This document shows positions 1 through 6,544 of a DNA stretch of 39,877 bases, one piece after another. The stretch comes from Paenibacillus sp. J5C2022. GTDB lineage: Bacteria; Bacillota; Bacilli; Paenibacillales; Paenibacillaceae. The position numbers were made by a program, and so were the translations under genes. Each line of letters begins with the position of its first letter. Positions within the stretch are counted from its first letter, which is position 1. The notes beneath the pieces were generated by a model. It made no database searches, was not told the DNA's origin, and saw nothing but the letters and a program-made list of their open reading frames with translations. The stretch lies in NCBI RefSeq assembly GCF_025567625.1, contig NZ_JAOQJC010000058.1:1-39877 (forward strand). The letters run 5' to 3'.

Positions 1-23
1 ACGATTGCCTTGTAATGCTAAGG

Positions 24-562
24 TTTGTATGAAAAATCGTACAAATCCCTCGGCTAGAGTGCCTGAAAGTGGCAGTTTGTACGATAAATCGTACAAAATG
101 TATCCCACAAGCCCTCAGCCGCCGAGGATTGTATGAAAAATCGTACAAATCCCCCGGCTAGAGTGCCTGAAAATGGCAGTTTGTACGATAAATCGTATAA
201 AATGTATCCCACAAGCCCAAAGCCGCCGAGGGTTGTATGAAAAATCGTACAAATCCCTCGGCTAGAGTGCCTGAAAGTGGCAGTTTGTACGATAAATCGT
301 ACAAAATGTAGCCCACAAGCCCTCAGCCGCTGAGGATTGTATGAAAAATCGTACAAATCCCCCGGCTAGAGTGCCTGAAAGTGGCAGTTTGTACGATAAA
401 TCGTACAAAATATATCCCACAATCCCTCAGCCGCCGAGGATTGTATGAGAAATCGTACAAATCCCCCGGCTAGAGTGCCTGAAAATGGCAGTTTGTACGA
501 TAAATCGTATAAAGTGTAGCCCCCCTCATACACCGGGGGATGTATGAAAAATCGTACAAATG
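24..562. repeat. Array of alternating palindromes, 104-bp unit (2 x 52 bp)
   Basis: About five copies of a 104-bp unit. Each unit holds two palindromes. P1 has 10-bp arms TTTGTACGAT/ATCGTACAAA around AA (at about 77, 181, 285, 389, 493). P2 is an imperfect relative starting TTGTATGA and ending TCGTACAAAT (at 25, 129, 233, 337, 441 and a last one near 540). P1 and P2 alternate every 52 bp exactly, except the last step. The spacers carry GGCTAGAGTGCCTGAAA and CCCTCAGCCGCCGAGG, the second of which is self-complementary. Short minus-strand reading frames through the array are a by-product of the repeats. Function unknown; transcribed RNA would form a string of short hairpins. Confidence 0.9.
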
Positions 563-575
563 CTTGAAATGTTCG

Positions 576-597
576 AACGCCGAAAGGCGTTTTTACT
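576..597 (+). terminator. Short hairpin with T-run after the palindrome array
   Basis: ACGCC, GAAA loop, GGCGT, then TTTT. It could end transcripts coming through the array and insulate the glutamate dehydrogenase gene. The stem is only 5-6 bp. Confidence 0.45.
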
Positions 598-803
598 TTG
601 CATTTTTTGTCGGTTTCTGATGCTTATGTGAAGTTACATAACATGTGAAGTATGAATTTTTCGTTACAGATGAATGGACTTTTTTATGAAAAATTTGCAT
701 TTTTTCGATAATAAAATCTTTAAAAATGCTTTATTGTCGGGTAGAATCAAAAAAGCGGCTGACAAATGGAGTCGAAAACTAGAATCGAAAGGTCGAATGA
801 AGG
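598..803 (+). promoter_or_regulatory. AT-rich leader/promoter region of gdh
   Basis: Gene-free, very AT-rich. A direct repeat ATGTGAAGT occurs at 626 and 643 (17 bp apart), flanking the near-palindrome GTTACATAAC. A weak sigma-A-like promoter, TTTAAA-N17-TAGAAT, lies at 719-747. No convincing sigma-54 element was seen, although some rocG genes of Bacillus use one. Exact start and regulator are undetermined. Confidence 0.3.
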
Positions 804-2063
804 ATGACAGTAGCAACTATGCAAGAAACATTGAATCCCTATGAAATTGCTCAACAGCAGGTAGACACTGCTGCGAAGCTGTTGAACCTGCCGGAGCATA
901 TTATCCACATCTTGAAAAACCCGAAGCGTGTCCTCTCCGTCAGCTTCTCCGTGAAGATGGACGACGGCTCTGTCCGTGTATTCCAAGGATACCGATCGCA
1001 GCATAACGATGCCGTCGGTCCGACTAAAGGTGGCATTCGCTTCCATCCTGAGGTATCGCTCGATGAGGTGAAGGCACTCTCCATGTGGATGAGCTTCAAG
1101 TGCGGCGTAGTGGGCCTGCCTTATGGCGGAGGCAAAGGCGGCGTCATCTGCAACCCGCGCGAGCACAGCAAGGCGGAACTGGAACGGATTAGCCGCGGCT
1201 TCATGGAAGCTATTGCCGACTTCGTGGGGCCGGACAAGGATATCCCCGCTCCGGACGTGTACACGAATGCGCAGACAATGGGCTGGATGATGGACACATA
1301 CAGCCGGATGAAGGGCGTATATTCGCCTGGCGTCATTACAGGAAAGCCACTTATCATTGGCGGCTCCAAGGGACGGAATGAAGCCACGGCGCAAGGATGC
1401 GTGTATACGATTCTCGCAGCTCTTGAGGATATGGGCATTCCGGCTAACACAGCAACGGTCGCTATTCAAGGCTTCGGCAACGCGGGACGGATTGCTGCAA
1501 GGTTGCTGGCGGAAGCTGGCTGCAAAGTTGTAGCAGTAAGCGACTCCAAGGGCGGCGTCTATCAGCCGCAAGGGCTGGATGTTGCTGTGCTGGAGCAATT
1601 GAAGGATAACGCTTCGATTGCCGACTATAGCGGGGCGCAGCATATCTCCAATGAAGCGCTGCTAGAGCTGGACGTTGATATTCTCGTGCCGGCTGCTTTG
1701 GAGAATGTCATTACTTCCAGCAACGCTAAGCGGATTAAAGCGAAGCTGGTTGCGGAAGCGGCGAACGGACCGACGACGCCTGAAGCGGATCGCGTCCTGT
1801 CGGAGAAGGGCATCATTGTCATTCCGGACGTGCTGGCCAACGCCGGCGGCGTAACGGTCTCCTACTTCGAATGGGTGCAGAACTTGCAGCATTTCTATTG
1901 GAGCGAAGAAGAAGTACTGGAGAAGCTTCAGGGAAATATGATACAGTCATATCAGTCAGTGCGTGACTTGGCCAAGCAGTTCAAGGTGGATCTGCGAACG
2001 GCTGCGTACATGATCGCAATCAAGCGGATCGCTTCCGCGATGGAAGCGAGAGGCTGGGTGTAG
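804..2063 (+). CDS. gdh: NAD-specific glutamate dehydrogenase (RocG/GudB type)
   Basis: Oxidative deamination of L-glutamate to 2-oxoglutarate and ammonia; soluble, normally hexameric. The 419-residue length is typical of the small NAD-type family. The GPTKGG substrate motif is at residues 72-77, the catalytic lysine is Lys111 in PYGGGKGG (107-113), the Rossmann motif GFGNAG is at 223-228, and the C-terminus has the family signature SYFEWVQN. The ATG at 804 follows GAAAGG at 11 nt; an ATG at 819 (AAGGATGA, similar spacing) is almost as good and would remove five residues. The ddh gene follows after 37 bp with no terminator between, so the two are probably cotranscribed. RocG and GudB cannot be separated from sequence alone. 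Confidence 0.95.
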   Translation: MTVATMQETLNPYEIAQQQVDTAAKLLNLPEHIIHILKNPKRVLSVSFSVKMDDGSVRVFQGYRSQHNDAVGPTKGGIRFHPEVSLDEVKALSMWMSFKCGVVGLPYGGGKGGVICNPREHSKAELERISRGFMEAIADFVGPDKDIPAPDVYTNAQTMGWMMDTYSRMKGVYSPGVITGKPLIIGGSKGRNEATAQGCVYTILAALEDMGIPANTATVAIQGFGNAGRIAARLLAEAGCKVVAVSDSKGGVYQPQGLDVAVLEQLKDNASIADYSGAQHISNEALLELDVDILVPAALENVITSSNAKRIKAKLVAEAANGPTTPEADRVLSEKGIIVIPDVLANAGGVTVSYFEWVQNLQHFYWSEEEVLEKLQGNMIQSYQSVRDLAKQFKVDLRTAAYMIAIKRIASAMEARGWV

Positions 2064-2100
2064 CGACGACAATACTTTAGAGGAAAAGGTGTGTGACAGC

Positions 2101-3078
2101 ATGAAGGAGCAGATCCGTATTGGGATAGTCGGGTATGGCAATCTGGGCCGCGGCGTTGAGCTTGCCATTCGTCAAAATCCGGATATGAGGCTGGATGCCG
2201 TATTTACGAGAAGAGACCCTTCCACGATTCCTTCCGAGGCGAAGGTGTATGCGATTGATGATGCCGAGAAGTTCAAGAACGATATCGATGTGATGATCTT
2301 GTGCGGGGGTTCCGCGACAGACTTGCCGGAGCAAGGCCCTCAATTCGCTCGTATGTTCAACTTTGTAGACAGCTTCGATACGCATGCGAAAATTCCGGAG
2401 TACTTCGAGGAAGTGGACAGCGTGGCTCGTGCAAACGGTCGCGTCGGCGTTATCTCCACAGGCTGGGACCCGGGCTTATTCTCCATGAATCGCCTGCTTG
2501 CAGAGTCCATTCTGCCTGAGGGCAACGAGTATACGTTCTGGGGCAAGGGTGTCAGCCAAGGGCATTCCGATGCCATTCGCCGTGTGAAGGGCGTGAAGCG
2601 CGGCGTGCAATATACGATTCCTAGCGAATCGGCTGTGAATCGCGTTCGCAACGGTGAGAATCCTGAGCTGAGCACAAGAGAGAAGCATATTCGCTCCTGT
2701 TATATCGTGGCGGAAGAAGGCGCCGATCTGGAATCGATCAAGCAAGAGATCGTATCCATGCCTAACTACTTCGCAGACTACGATACGACTGTGGAGTTCA
2801 TTAGCGAAGAGGAAATGAAGCAGAATCATTCCTCCATGCCGCACGGCGGCATGGTGCTTCGCAGCGGCAAGACGGGCGAAAATACGACGCAGATTATCGA
2901 GTTCGGCCTGAAGCTGGAGAGCAATCCGGAGTTCACGGCAAGCGTGCTGATCGCTTATGCCCGCGCAGCTCATCGTCTGTCGCAAGAAGGACAAGCAGGC
3001 GCCAAGACAGTGTTCGATATTCCGCTCGGCCACCTGTCTCCCAAGTCCGCCTACGATCTTCGCAAGGAATTGCTGTAG
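2101..3078 (+). CDS. ddh: meso-diaminopimelate D-dehydrogenase
   Basis: NADPH-dependent one-step conversion between tetrahydrodipicolinate plus ammonia and meso-diaminopimelate, feeding lysine and peptidoglycan synthesis. The 325 residues are close to the known family size (about 320-330). The nucleotide fold GIVGYGNLGRG is at residues 8-18, and STGWDPGLFSMNR and the C-terminal HLSPKSAYDL segment match the DAP dehydrogenase family. The ATG at 2101 is preferred because AGAGGAAAAGG (2079-2089) sits at normal distance; the upstream GTG at 2089 would overlap that site. Second gene of the pair with gdh: both fix or release ammonia, so expression with glutamate dehydrogenase is plausible. A strong terminator follows. 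Confidence 0.93.
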   Translation: MKEQIRIGIVGYGNLGRGVELAIRQNPDMRLDAVFTRRDPSTIPSEAKVYAIDDAEKFKNDIDVMILCGGSATDLPEQGPQFARMFNFVDSFDTHAKIPEYFEEVDSVARANGRVGVISTGWDPGLFSMNRLLAESILPEGNEYTFWGKGVSQGHSDAIRRVKGVKRGVQYTIPSESAVNRVRNGENPELSTREKHIRSCYIVAEEGADLESIKQEIVSMPNYFADYDTTVEFISEEEMKQNHSSMPHGGMVLRSGKTGENTTQIIEFGLKLESNPEFTASVLIAYARAAHRLSQEGQAGAKTVFDIPLGHLSPKSAYDLRKELL

Positions 3079-3118
3079 GTCTTATCCGTATCGGACTTTC
3101 ATTTCAGTCATTTAGTGA

Positions 3119-3159
3119 ATACCGCTCCCGTAGTGCACCATTGGGAGCGGTATTTTTTT
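3119..3159 (+). terminator. Rho-independent terminator of gdh-ddh
   Basis: ACCGCTCCC (3121-3129) pairs with GGGAGCGGT (3143-3151), followed by ATTTTTTTA. Confidence 0.9.
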
Positions 3160-3337
3160 ACACCAAATATGTAAGTTTTCGAGATGCTCGAAATCCAAAA
3201 TTCTTATTGGCGATAAAACCACCTTTGCATGCGGTCGCTCATCTTCGATGAGACTCGACAGAGGTTTTCTCACCACATTTTAGGAACTCTCGGATTGGGG
3301 TTGTCTTGCGTCTCAGTTTTTTTGGTAAGTTAAGAGT

Positions 3338-3453
3338 ATGGAGACAAACATTCTGAAACGTATCTTCTTTGATGAACATAAATATGGGGAACGCTTGTAG
3401 ACAAGCACAATGAGAAGCTGCAGGTCAAAAATGGGAAGACGATTCCGTTATTA
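3338..3453 (+). pseudogene. Decayed N-terminal fragment of a transposase (IS91-like zinc-binding type)
   Basis: The ATG at 3338 opens a frame beginning METNILKRIFFDEHK and stopping at TAG (3398-3400). In a shifted frame the reading continues DKHNEKLQVKNGKTI to about 3450. The joined pattern (ILK.IF.DEH followed by KNGK.I) resembles the start of transposases with an N-terminal zinc-binding domain (IS91 family), from memory. It has a frameshift, no C-terminus, and runs straight into the 51-bp array. Family assignment is tentative; that it is a broken gene is more certain. Confidence 0.4.
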
Positions 3454-3472
3454 TTACGGTGAAATAAGCGAT

Positions 3473-3742
3473 GTGACCTCGGTTGGAAAGTGGAAAGTAG
3501 GCGAATGGCGGGCTGTAGACATTGTGACCTCGGTTGGAGAGTGGAAAGAGGGCGAATGCTGGGCTGTAAACGATGTGACCTCGGTTGGAGAGTGGAAAGT
3601 AGGCGAATGGCGGGTTGTAGACAATGTGACCTCGGTTGAAAAGTGGAAAGAGGGCGAATGCTGGGCTGTAAACGATGTGACCTCGGTTGGAGAGTGGAAA
3701 GTAGGCGAATGGCGGGTTGTAGACAATGTGACCTCGGTTGGA
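3473..3742. repeat. Tandem array, 51-bp unit, A/B alternation
   Basis: Five full units and a partial one start at 3473, 3524, 3575, 3626, 3677 and 3728, exactly 51 bp apart. Each begins GTGACCTCGGTTG. Two variants alternate A-B-A-B-A: A has GTAGGCGAATGGCGGG, B has GAGGGCGAATGCTGGG. Since 51 is a multiple of three, long repetitive reading frames stay open on both strands; they have no proper start context and are not annotated. Confidence 0.9.
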
Positions 3743-3895
3743 ATTTAGGAAAAAGTATGAAGGACGCCGTAAGAAACATACTAAATGGATTTTATGCAGT
3801 TGTTGCAACCGGATTTGTTTATTTGTCATTGAATAAATGGAAATAGTACAGTTGAATCATGTGAAAAAGCACAATTTTCCTACTATCAATAGAAT

Positions 3896-4079
3896 TAAGG
3901 GCATAAAATCCAGTTGATTGTATCGAGAGCAGCAAATGAATAAAACTAAGGGCATAAAATCCAGTTGATTGTATCGAGAGCAGCAAATGAATAAAACTAA
4001 GGGCATAAAATCCAGTTGATTGTATCGAGAGTAGCAAAATCAATAAAACTAAGGGCATCAAATCCAGTAAATGGATACA
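3896..4079. repeat. Tandem array, 51-bp unit (second family)
   Basis: Units beginning TAAGGGCATAAAATCCAG start at 3896, 3947, 3998 and 4050 (51, 51, 52 bp). The body includes GATTGTATCGAGAGCAGC. The last unit is partial and diverged. The sequence is unrelated to the array at 3473, but the period is the same. Confidence 0.88.
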
Positions 4080-4140
4080 AATTGAATCAGTAAGGGTATA
4101 TGTGATACGAAGTAATTTTTAGTTTAAAGCTAAGCTTGGA

Positions 4141-4169
4141 TTGACAGCTGCTCTTCAATCCTATACCAT
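4141..4169 (+). promoter_or_regulatory. Sigma-A promoter of the ABC exporter
   Basis: A perfect -35 TTGACA (4141-4146), a 17-bp spacer, then TACCAT (4164-4169). The predicted start, near 4176, falls in the Fur box just downstream. Confidence 0.65.
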
Positions 4170-4174
4170 TTAAT

Positions 4175-4189
4175 TGATAACGATTATCA
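4175..4189. promoter_or_regulatory. Fur box
   Basis: TGATAACGATTATCA matches the Bacillus Fur 7-1-7 consensus TGATAATNATTATCA at all but one defined position. It lies over the predicted transcription start of the gene at 4377, a typical place for iron-dependent repression. Confidence 0.7.
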
Positions 4190-4190
4190 T

Positions 4191-4252
4191 CTGTGACTGT
4201 GCTGTGACTGTGCTGTGACTGTGCTGTGCTGTGACTGTGACCGTGACTGTGG
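4191..4252. repeat. 11-bp direct repeats CTGTGACTGTG in the leader
   Basis: Three exact units (4191, 4202, 4213) and degenerate GTGACTGTG copies run to about 4252. They lie in the predicted 5' untranslated region of the exporter. Confidence 0.7.
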
Positions 4253-4297
4253 CAATGGCTAAGGCAGTGGCTGTTGTCAAGCCAAAAGCCAAAAGCC

Positions 4298-4370
4298 AGA
4301 AAAGAGAAGAAAGAAGAAAGAAGAAAGAAGAAAGAAAAAAGAAGAAAGAAGAAAGAAGAAAGAAGAGGAG
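4298..4370 (+). repeat. 73-nt uninterrupted purine tract with GAAGAAA heptamers, ending in the ribosome binding site
   Basis: Every base from 4298 to 4370 is A or G, mostly tandem GAAGAAA. The tract ends in GAGGAG (4365-4370), the ribosome binding site for the ATG at 4377. Such tracts can slip during replication or form triplex DNA. Confidence 0.85.
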
Positions 4371-4376
4371 TAAAGA

Positions 4377-6101
4377 ATGCTGCGACGATTTTTTTCCTAC
4401 TATAAGCCGCATAAGAGATTGTTCCTGATGGATTTCTTCAGCGCGGTGCTGCTCGCGATGCTGGAGCTTGTCTTTCCGGTCGCGGTTGGCTATGTAATAA
4501 GAGAGGTGCTGCCGGACGGAGATTGGGGGCTCATCGTGTCCGCATGCGCGGTGCTACTCGTCATTTATGCAATTAATACGATGCTTACCTTTGTCGTCAA
4601 CTACTGGGGACATATGTTGGGCATCAATATCGAGACGGAGATGCGACGGCGGCTGTTCAATCATATTCAGAAGATGTCGTTCCGCTTCTTTGATAACAAT
4701 AAGACGGGCCATCTGCTTTCCCGCATGACCAACGATCTGTTCGAGATCGGCGAGGTGGCCCACCACGGCCCGGAGGATATGTTTATTGCCATCATGACGC
4801 TGCTCGGTGCGCTTGGCATCATGGTCTATATTAACCCCGAGCTTGCGCTGCTCACCTTCGCAATTGTGCCGCTTATATTGTGGTTGGTTCTGTTCTTCAA
4901 CAAGAAAATGACGGTAGCGGTTCAGAGGCTGCTGAAGGATATGGCAGATTTCAACGCAAGGGTAGAGGATACGGTGGGCGGCATTCGAGTTGTGCAATCG
5001 TTCGCCAACGAAAAGCATGAAGCGAAGCTGTTCATGGAGAATAATCTGCGCTTCCGCCTGGCGAAGATCCTGTCCTACAAAATTATAAGCATGAACAATT
5101 CCATCACCTATATGCTAATGAGACTTGTATCGCTGTTCGCCCTCCTGGCGGGCGCCTACTATGTGCTGCAGAAAGGGATGAACTACGGCGATTTCTTCAC
5201 CTTCCTGCTGCTGACGAACATATTTTTCAAGCCGATCGAGAAAATTAATGCCGTTATCGAAAGCTATCCGAAAGGCATTGCCGGATTTAAGCGCTACATG
5301 GAGCTGATGGATACGAAGCCGGACATTGTGGACGCTCCCGGCGCCATAGCAGTGGATCAGCTGAAAGGCGATATCCAATATCACAATGCGACGTTCGGCT
5401 ATGAAGGAGAAACGAAAGTGCTTCGCGGCATCAACCTCGCTATTAAAGCCGGAGAGACGGTTGCCTTCGTAGGGCCGTCCGGTGCGGGCAAGACGACGCT
5501 GTGCAGCTTGCTGCCGCGCTTCTATGAGCTGGATGAGGGAAGCATCACCGTGGATGGCTACGACATTCAAGAGATGAAGCTGGAGTCTCTGCGCAGAGGG
5601 ATTGGCATTGTTCAACAGGATGTATTCATGTTCGGAGGCACCATTCGTGAAAATATCGCCTACGGCAAGCTGGATGCCAGCGACGAGGAGATATGGGCTG
5701 CAGCGCGCCGTGCGCAGCTGGAGAGCTTTATCATGGATCAGCCACAGGGACTCGAGACGGTCGTAGGGGAACGCGGCGTCAAGCTGTCCGGAGGTCAGAA
5801 GCAGCGTCTGGCAATCGCCAGAATGTTCCTGAAAAATCCGCCGATTCTTATTCTGGATGAAGCGACTTCAGCGCTCGACACCGAGACGGAAGCGGCGATT
5901 CAGCAATCGCTGACCGAGTTGTCCGCAGGGCGTACGACACTGGTCATTGCCCACCGGCTTGCCACGATCAAAAATGCGGATAGAATTGTCGTGGTAACGG
6001 AAGACGGCATAAGCGAGCAGGGCCGCCATGATGAACTGGTATCGGCGGGCGGCATATACAGCCGTCTGCATGCGGCGCAATTTGCAACTGCCGCACACTG
6101 A
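4377..6101 (+). CDS. ABC exporter half-transporter, fused membrane and ATPase domains (YwjA-like)
   Basis: Homodimeric ATP-driven exporter of the MsbA/BmrA class, 574 residues. The membrane domain (about 15-300) has six predicted helices. The ATPase domain (about 335-570) carries Walker A GPSGAGKT (366-373), signature LSGGQ (470-474), Walker B ILILDE (490-495), D-loop SALD (498-501) and H-loop His526, all intact. The ATG at 4377 has GAGGAG six bases upstream. Length and the N-terminus MLRRFFSYYKP recall B. subtilis YwjA, which I recall as Fur-regulated; the promoter here has a Fur box, which fits. Substrate unknown: an iron- or stress-related lipid, siderophore or drug are all possible. It stands alone, with a c-di-AMP riboswitch unit downstream. 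Confidence 0.9.
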   Translation: MLRRFFSYYKPHKRLFLMDFFSAVLLAMLELVFPVAVGYVIREVLPDGDWGLIVSACAVLLVIYAINTMLTFVVNYWGHMLGINIETEMRRRLFNHIQKMSFRFFDNNKTGHLLSRMTNDLFEIGEVAHHGPEDMFIAIMTLLGALGIMVYINPELALLTFAIVPLILWLVLFFNKKMTVAVQRLLKDMADFNARVEDTVGGIRVVQSFANEKHEAKLFMENNLRFRLAKILSYKIISMNNSITYMLMRLVSLFALLAGAYYVLQKGMNYGDFFTFLLLTNIFFKPIEKINAVIESYPKGIAGFKRYMELMDTKPDIVDAPGAIAVDQLKGDIQYHNATFGYEGETKVLRGINLAIKAGETVAFVGPSGAGKTTLCSLLPRFYELDEGSITVDGYDIQEMKLESLRRGIGIVQQDVFMFGGTIRENIAYGKLDASDEEIWAAARRAQLESFIMDQPQGLETVVGERGVKLSGGQKQRLAIARMFLKNPPILILDEATSALDTETEAAIQQSLTELSAGRTTLVIAHRLATIKNADRIVVVTEDGISEQGRHDELVSAGGIYSRLHAAQFATAAH

Positions 6102-6158
6102 CCGGCTTCAGCACAACGTTAAAACATTGTGAATGCTGTTGAATCACGTCCGGAGCGG

Positions 6159-6187
6159 TTGACGTCTGTCAAATGTTGACTTACACT
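6159..6187 (+). promoter_or_regulatory. Promoter of the riboswitch-kamA unit
   Basis: TTGACG (6159-6164), 17-bp spacer, TACACT (6182-6187). Predicted start at about 6194 coincides with the 5' edge of the riboswitch. Confidence 0.55.
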
Positions 6188-6191
6188 GGAA

Positions 6192-6345
6192 TTGCGCTTA
6201 ATTTCCGATGCTATGGATCGGAAAGCGGGGGAACCAATTGTTGCGAAGCTGCCTGGCAGCTGCGCACGGGGCGAATAGATGAGCGGCAGCGCTCGTCTTA
6301 GGGGACCATCTTACCCGAGTCCGTCAGCTAACCTCGTCGGCAGTG
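6192..6345 (+). ncRNA. c-di-AMP riboswitch (ydaO/yuaA class)
   Basis: The order of conserved elements matches the class: CGCTTAAT, a hairpin TCCGAT/ATCGGA, GCGGGGGAACCAA (near 6226), a variable hairpin, GGGGCGAAT (near 6268), a second variable hairpin, then CCCGAGTCCGTCAGCTAACC (6313-6332) and TCGTCGGC. Family members usually switch genes off when c-di-AMP is high, and control potassium, osmolyte and cell-wall functions. The following gene is a KamA-family enzyme 200 bp downstream. Confidence 0.9.
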
Positions 6346-6385
6346 GATGGGTCACAAGCATAGTGAATCGTGAATACGTTTGATC

Positions 6386-6486
6386 TGACCCTGGTGCATC
6401 AAGGGTGGATTCGGGCAGGATGAACCTGCCCGCTCCGCTTGAAGATGCTCGGACCGCTTGCGTCCGAATGCTGGGGTCATTTTTGT
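6386..6486 (+). terminator. Probable expression platform of the riboswitch
   Basis: Contains two strong hairpins: GGGCAGG/CCTGCCC (about 6413-6431) and TCGGAC/GTCCGA (about 6449-6467). An outer pairing TGACC (6386) with GGTCA (6475-6479) leads straight into TTTTTG. A terminator is likely, but which strands compete with the aptamer was not worked out. Confidence 0.45.
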
Positions 6487-6544
6487 GGGGATCGGTACCA
6501 TCCACTGGCATAACGCGCAGACCAAATTCTGAGGAGGAGTTTGT

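Noticed and set aside
54..356. 100-aa minus-strand reading frame in the first array
   Set aside because: It is a translation of the palindromic repeat units; no ribosome binding site, and residues repeat with the 104-bp period.
1..562. CRISPR array
   Set aside because: Repeats are nearly contiguous and spacers are themselves repeated; no unique spacers and no cas genes in the window.
3330..3830. Repetitive proteins on both strands across 3410-3830
   Set aside because: 51 is divisible by three, so frames stay open by arithmetic; no start context, and the frames on both strands are equally long.
4231..4428. 65-aa Lys/Glu/Arg-rich plus-strand frame
   Set aside because: Encoded by the GT-rich repeats and the purine tract and runs out of frame into the exporter gene; low-complexity artefact.
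6192..6345. Lysine riboswitch or T-box before the KamA-like gene
   Set aside because: The conserved block CGTCAGCTAACC with GGGGGAACCAA and GGGGCGAAT is specific to the ydaO/yuaA class; no T-box sequence or lysine aptamer motifs were seen.
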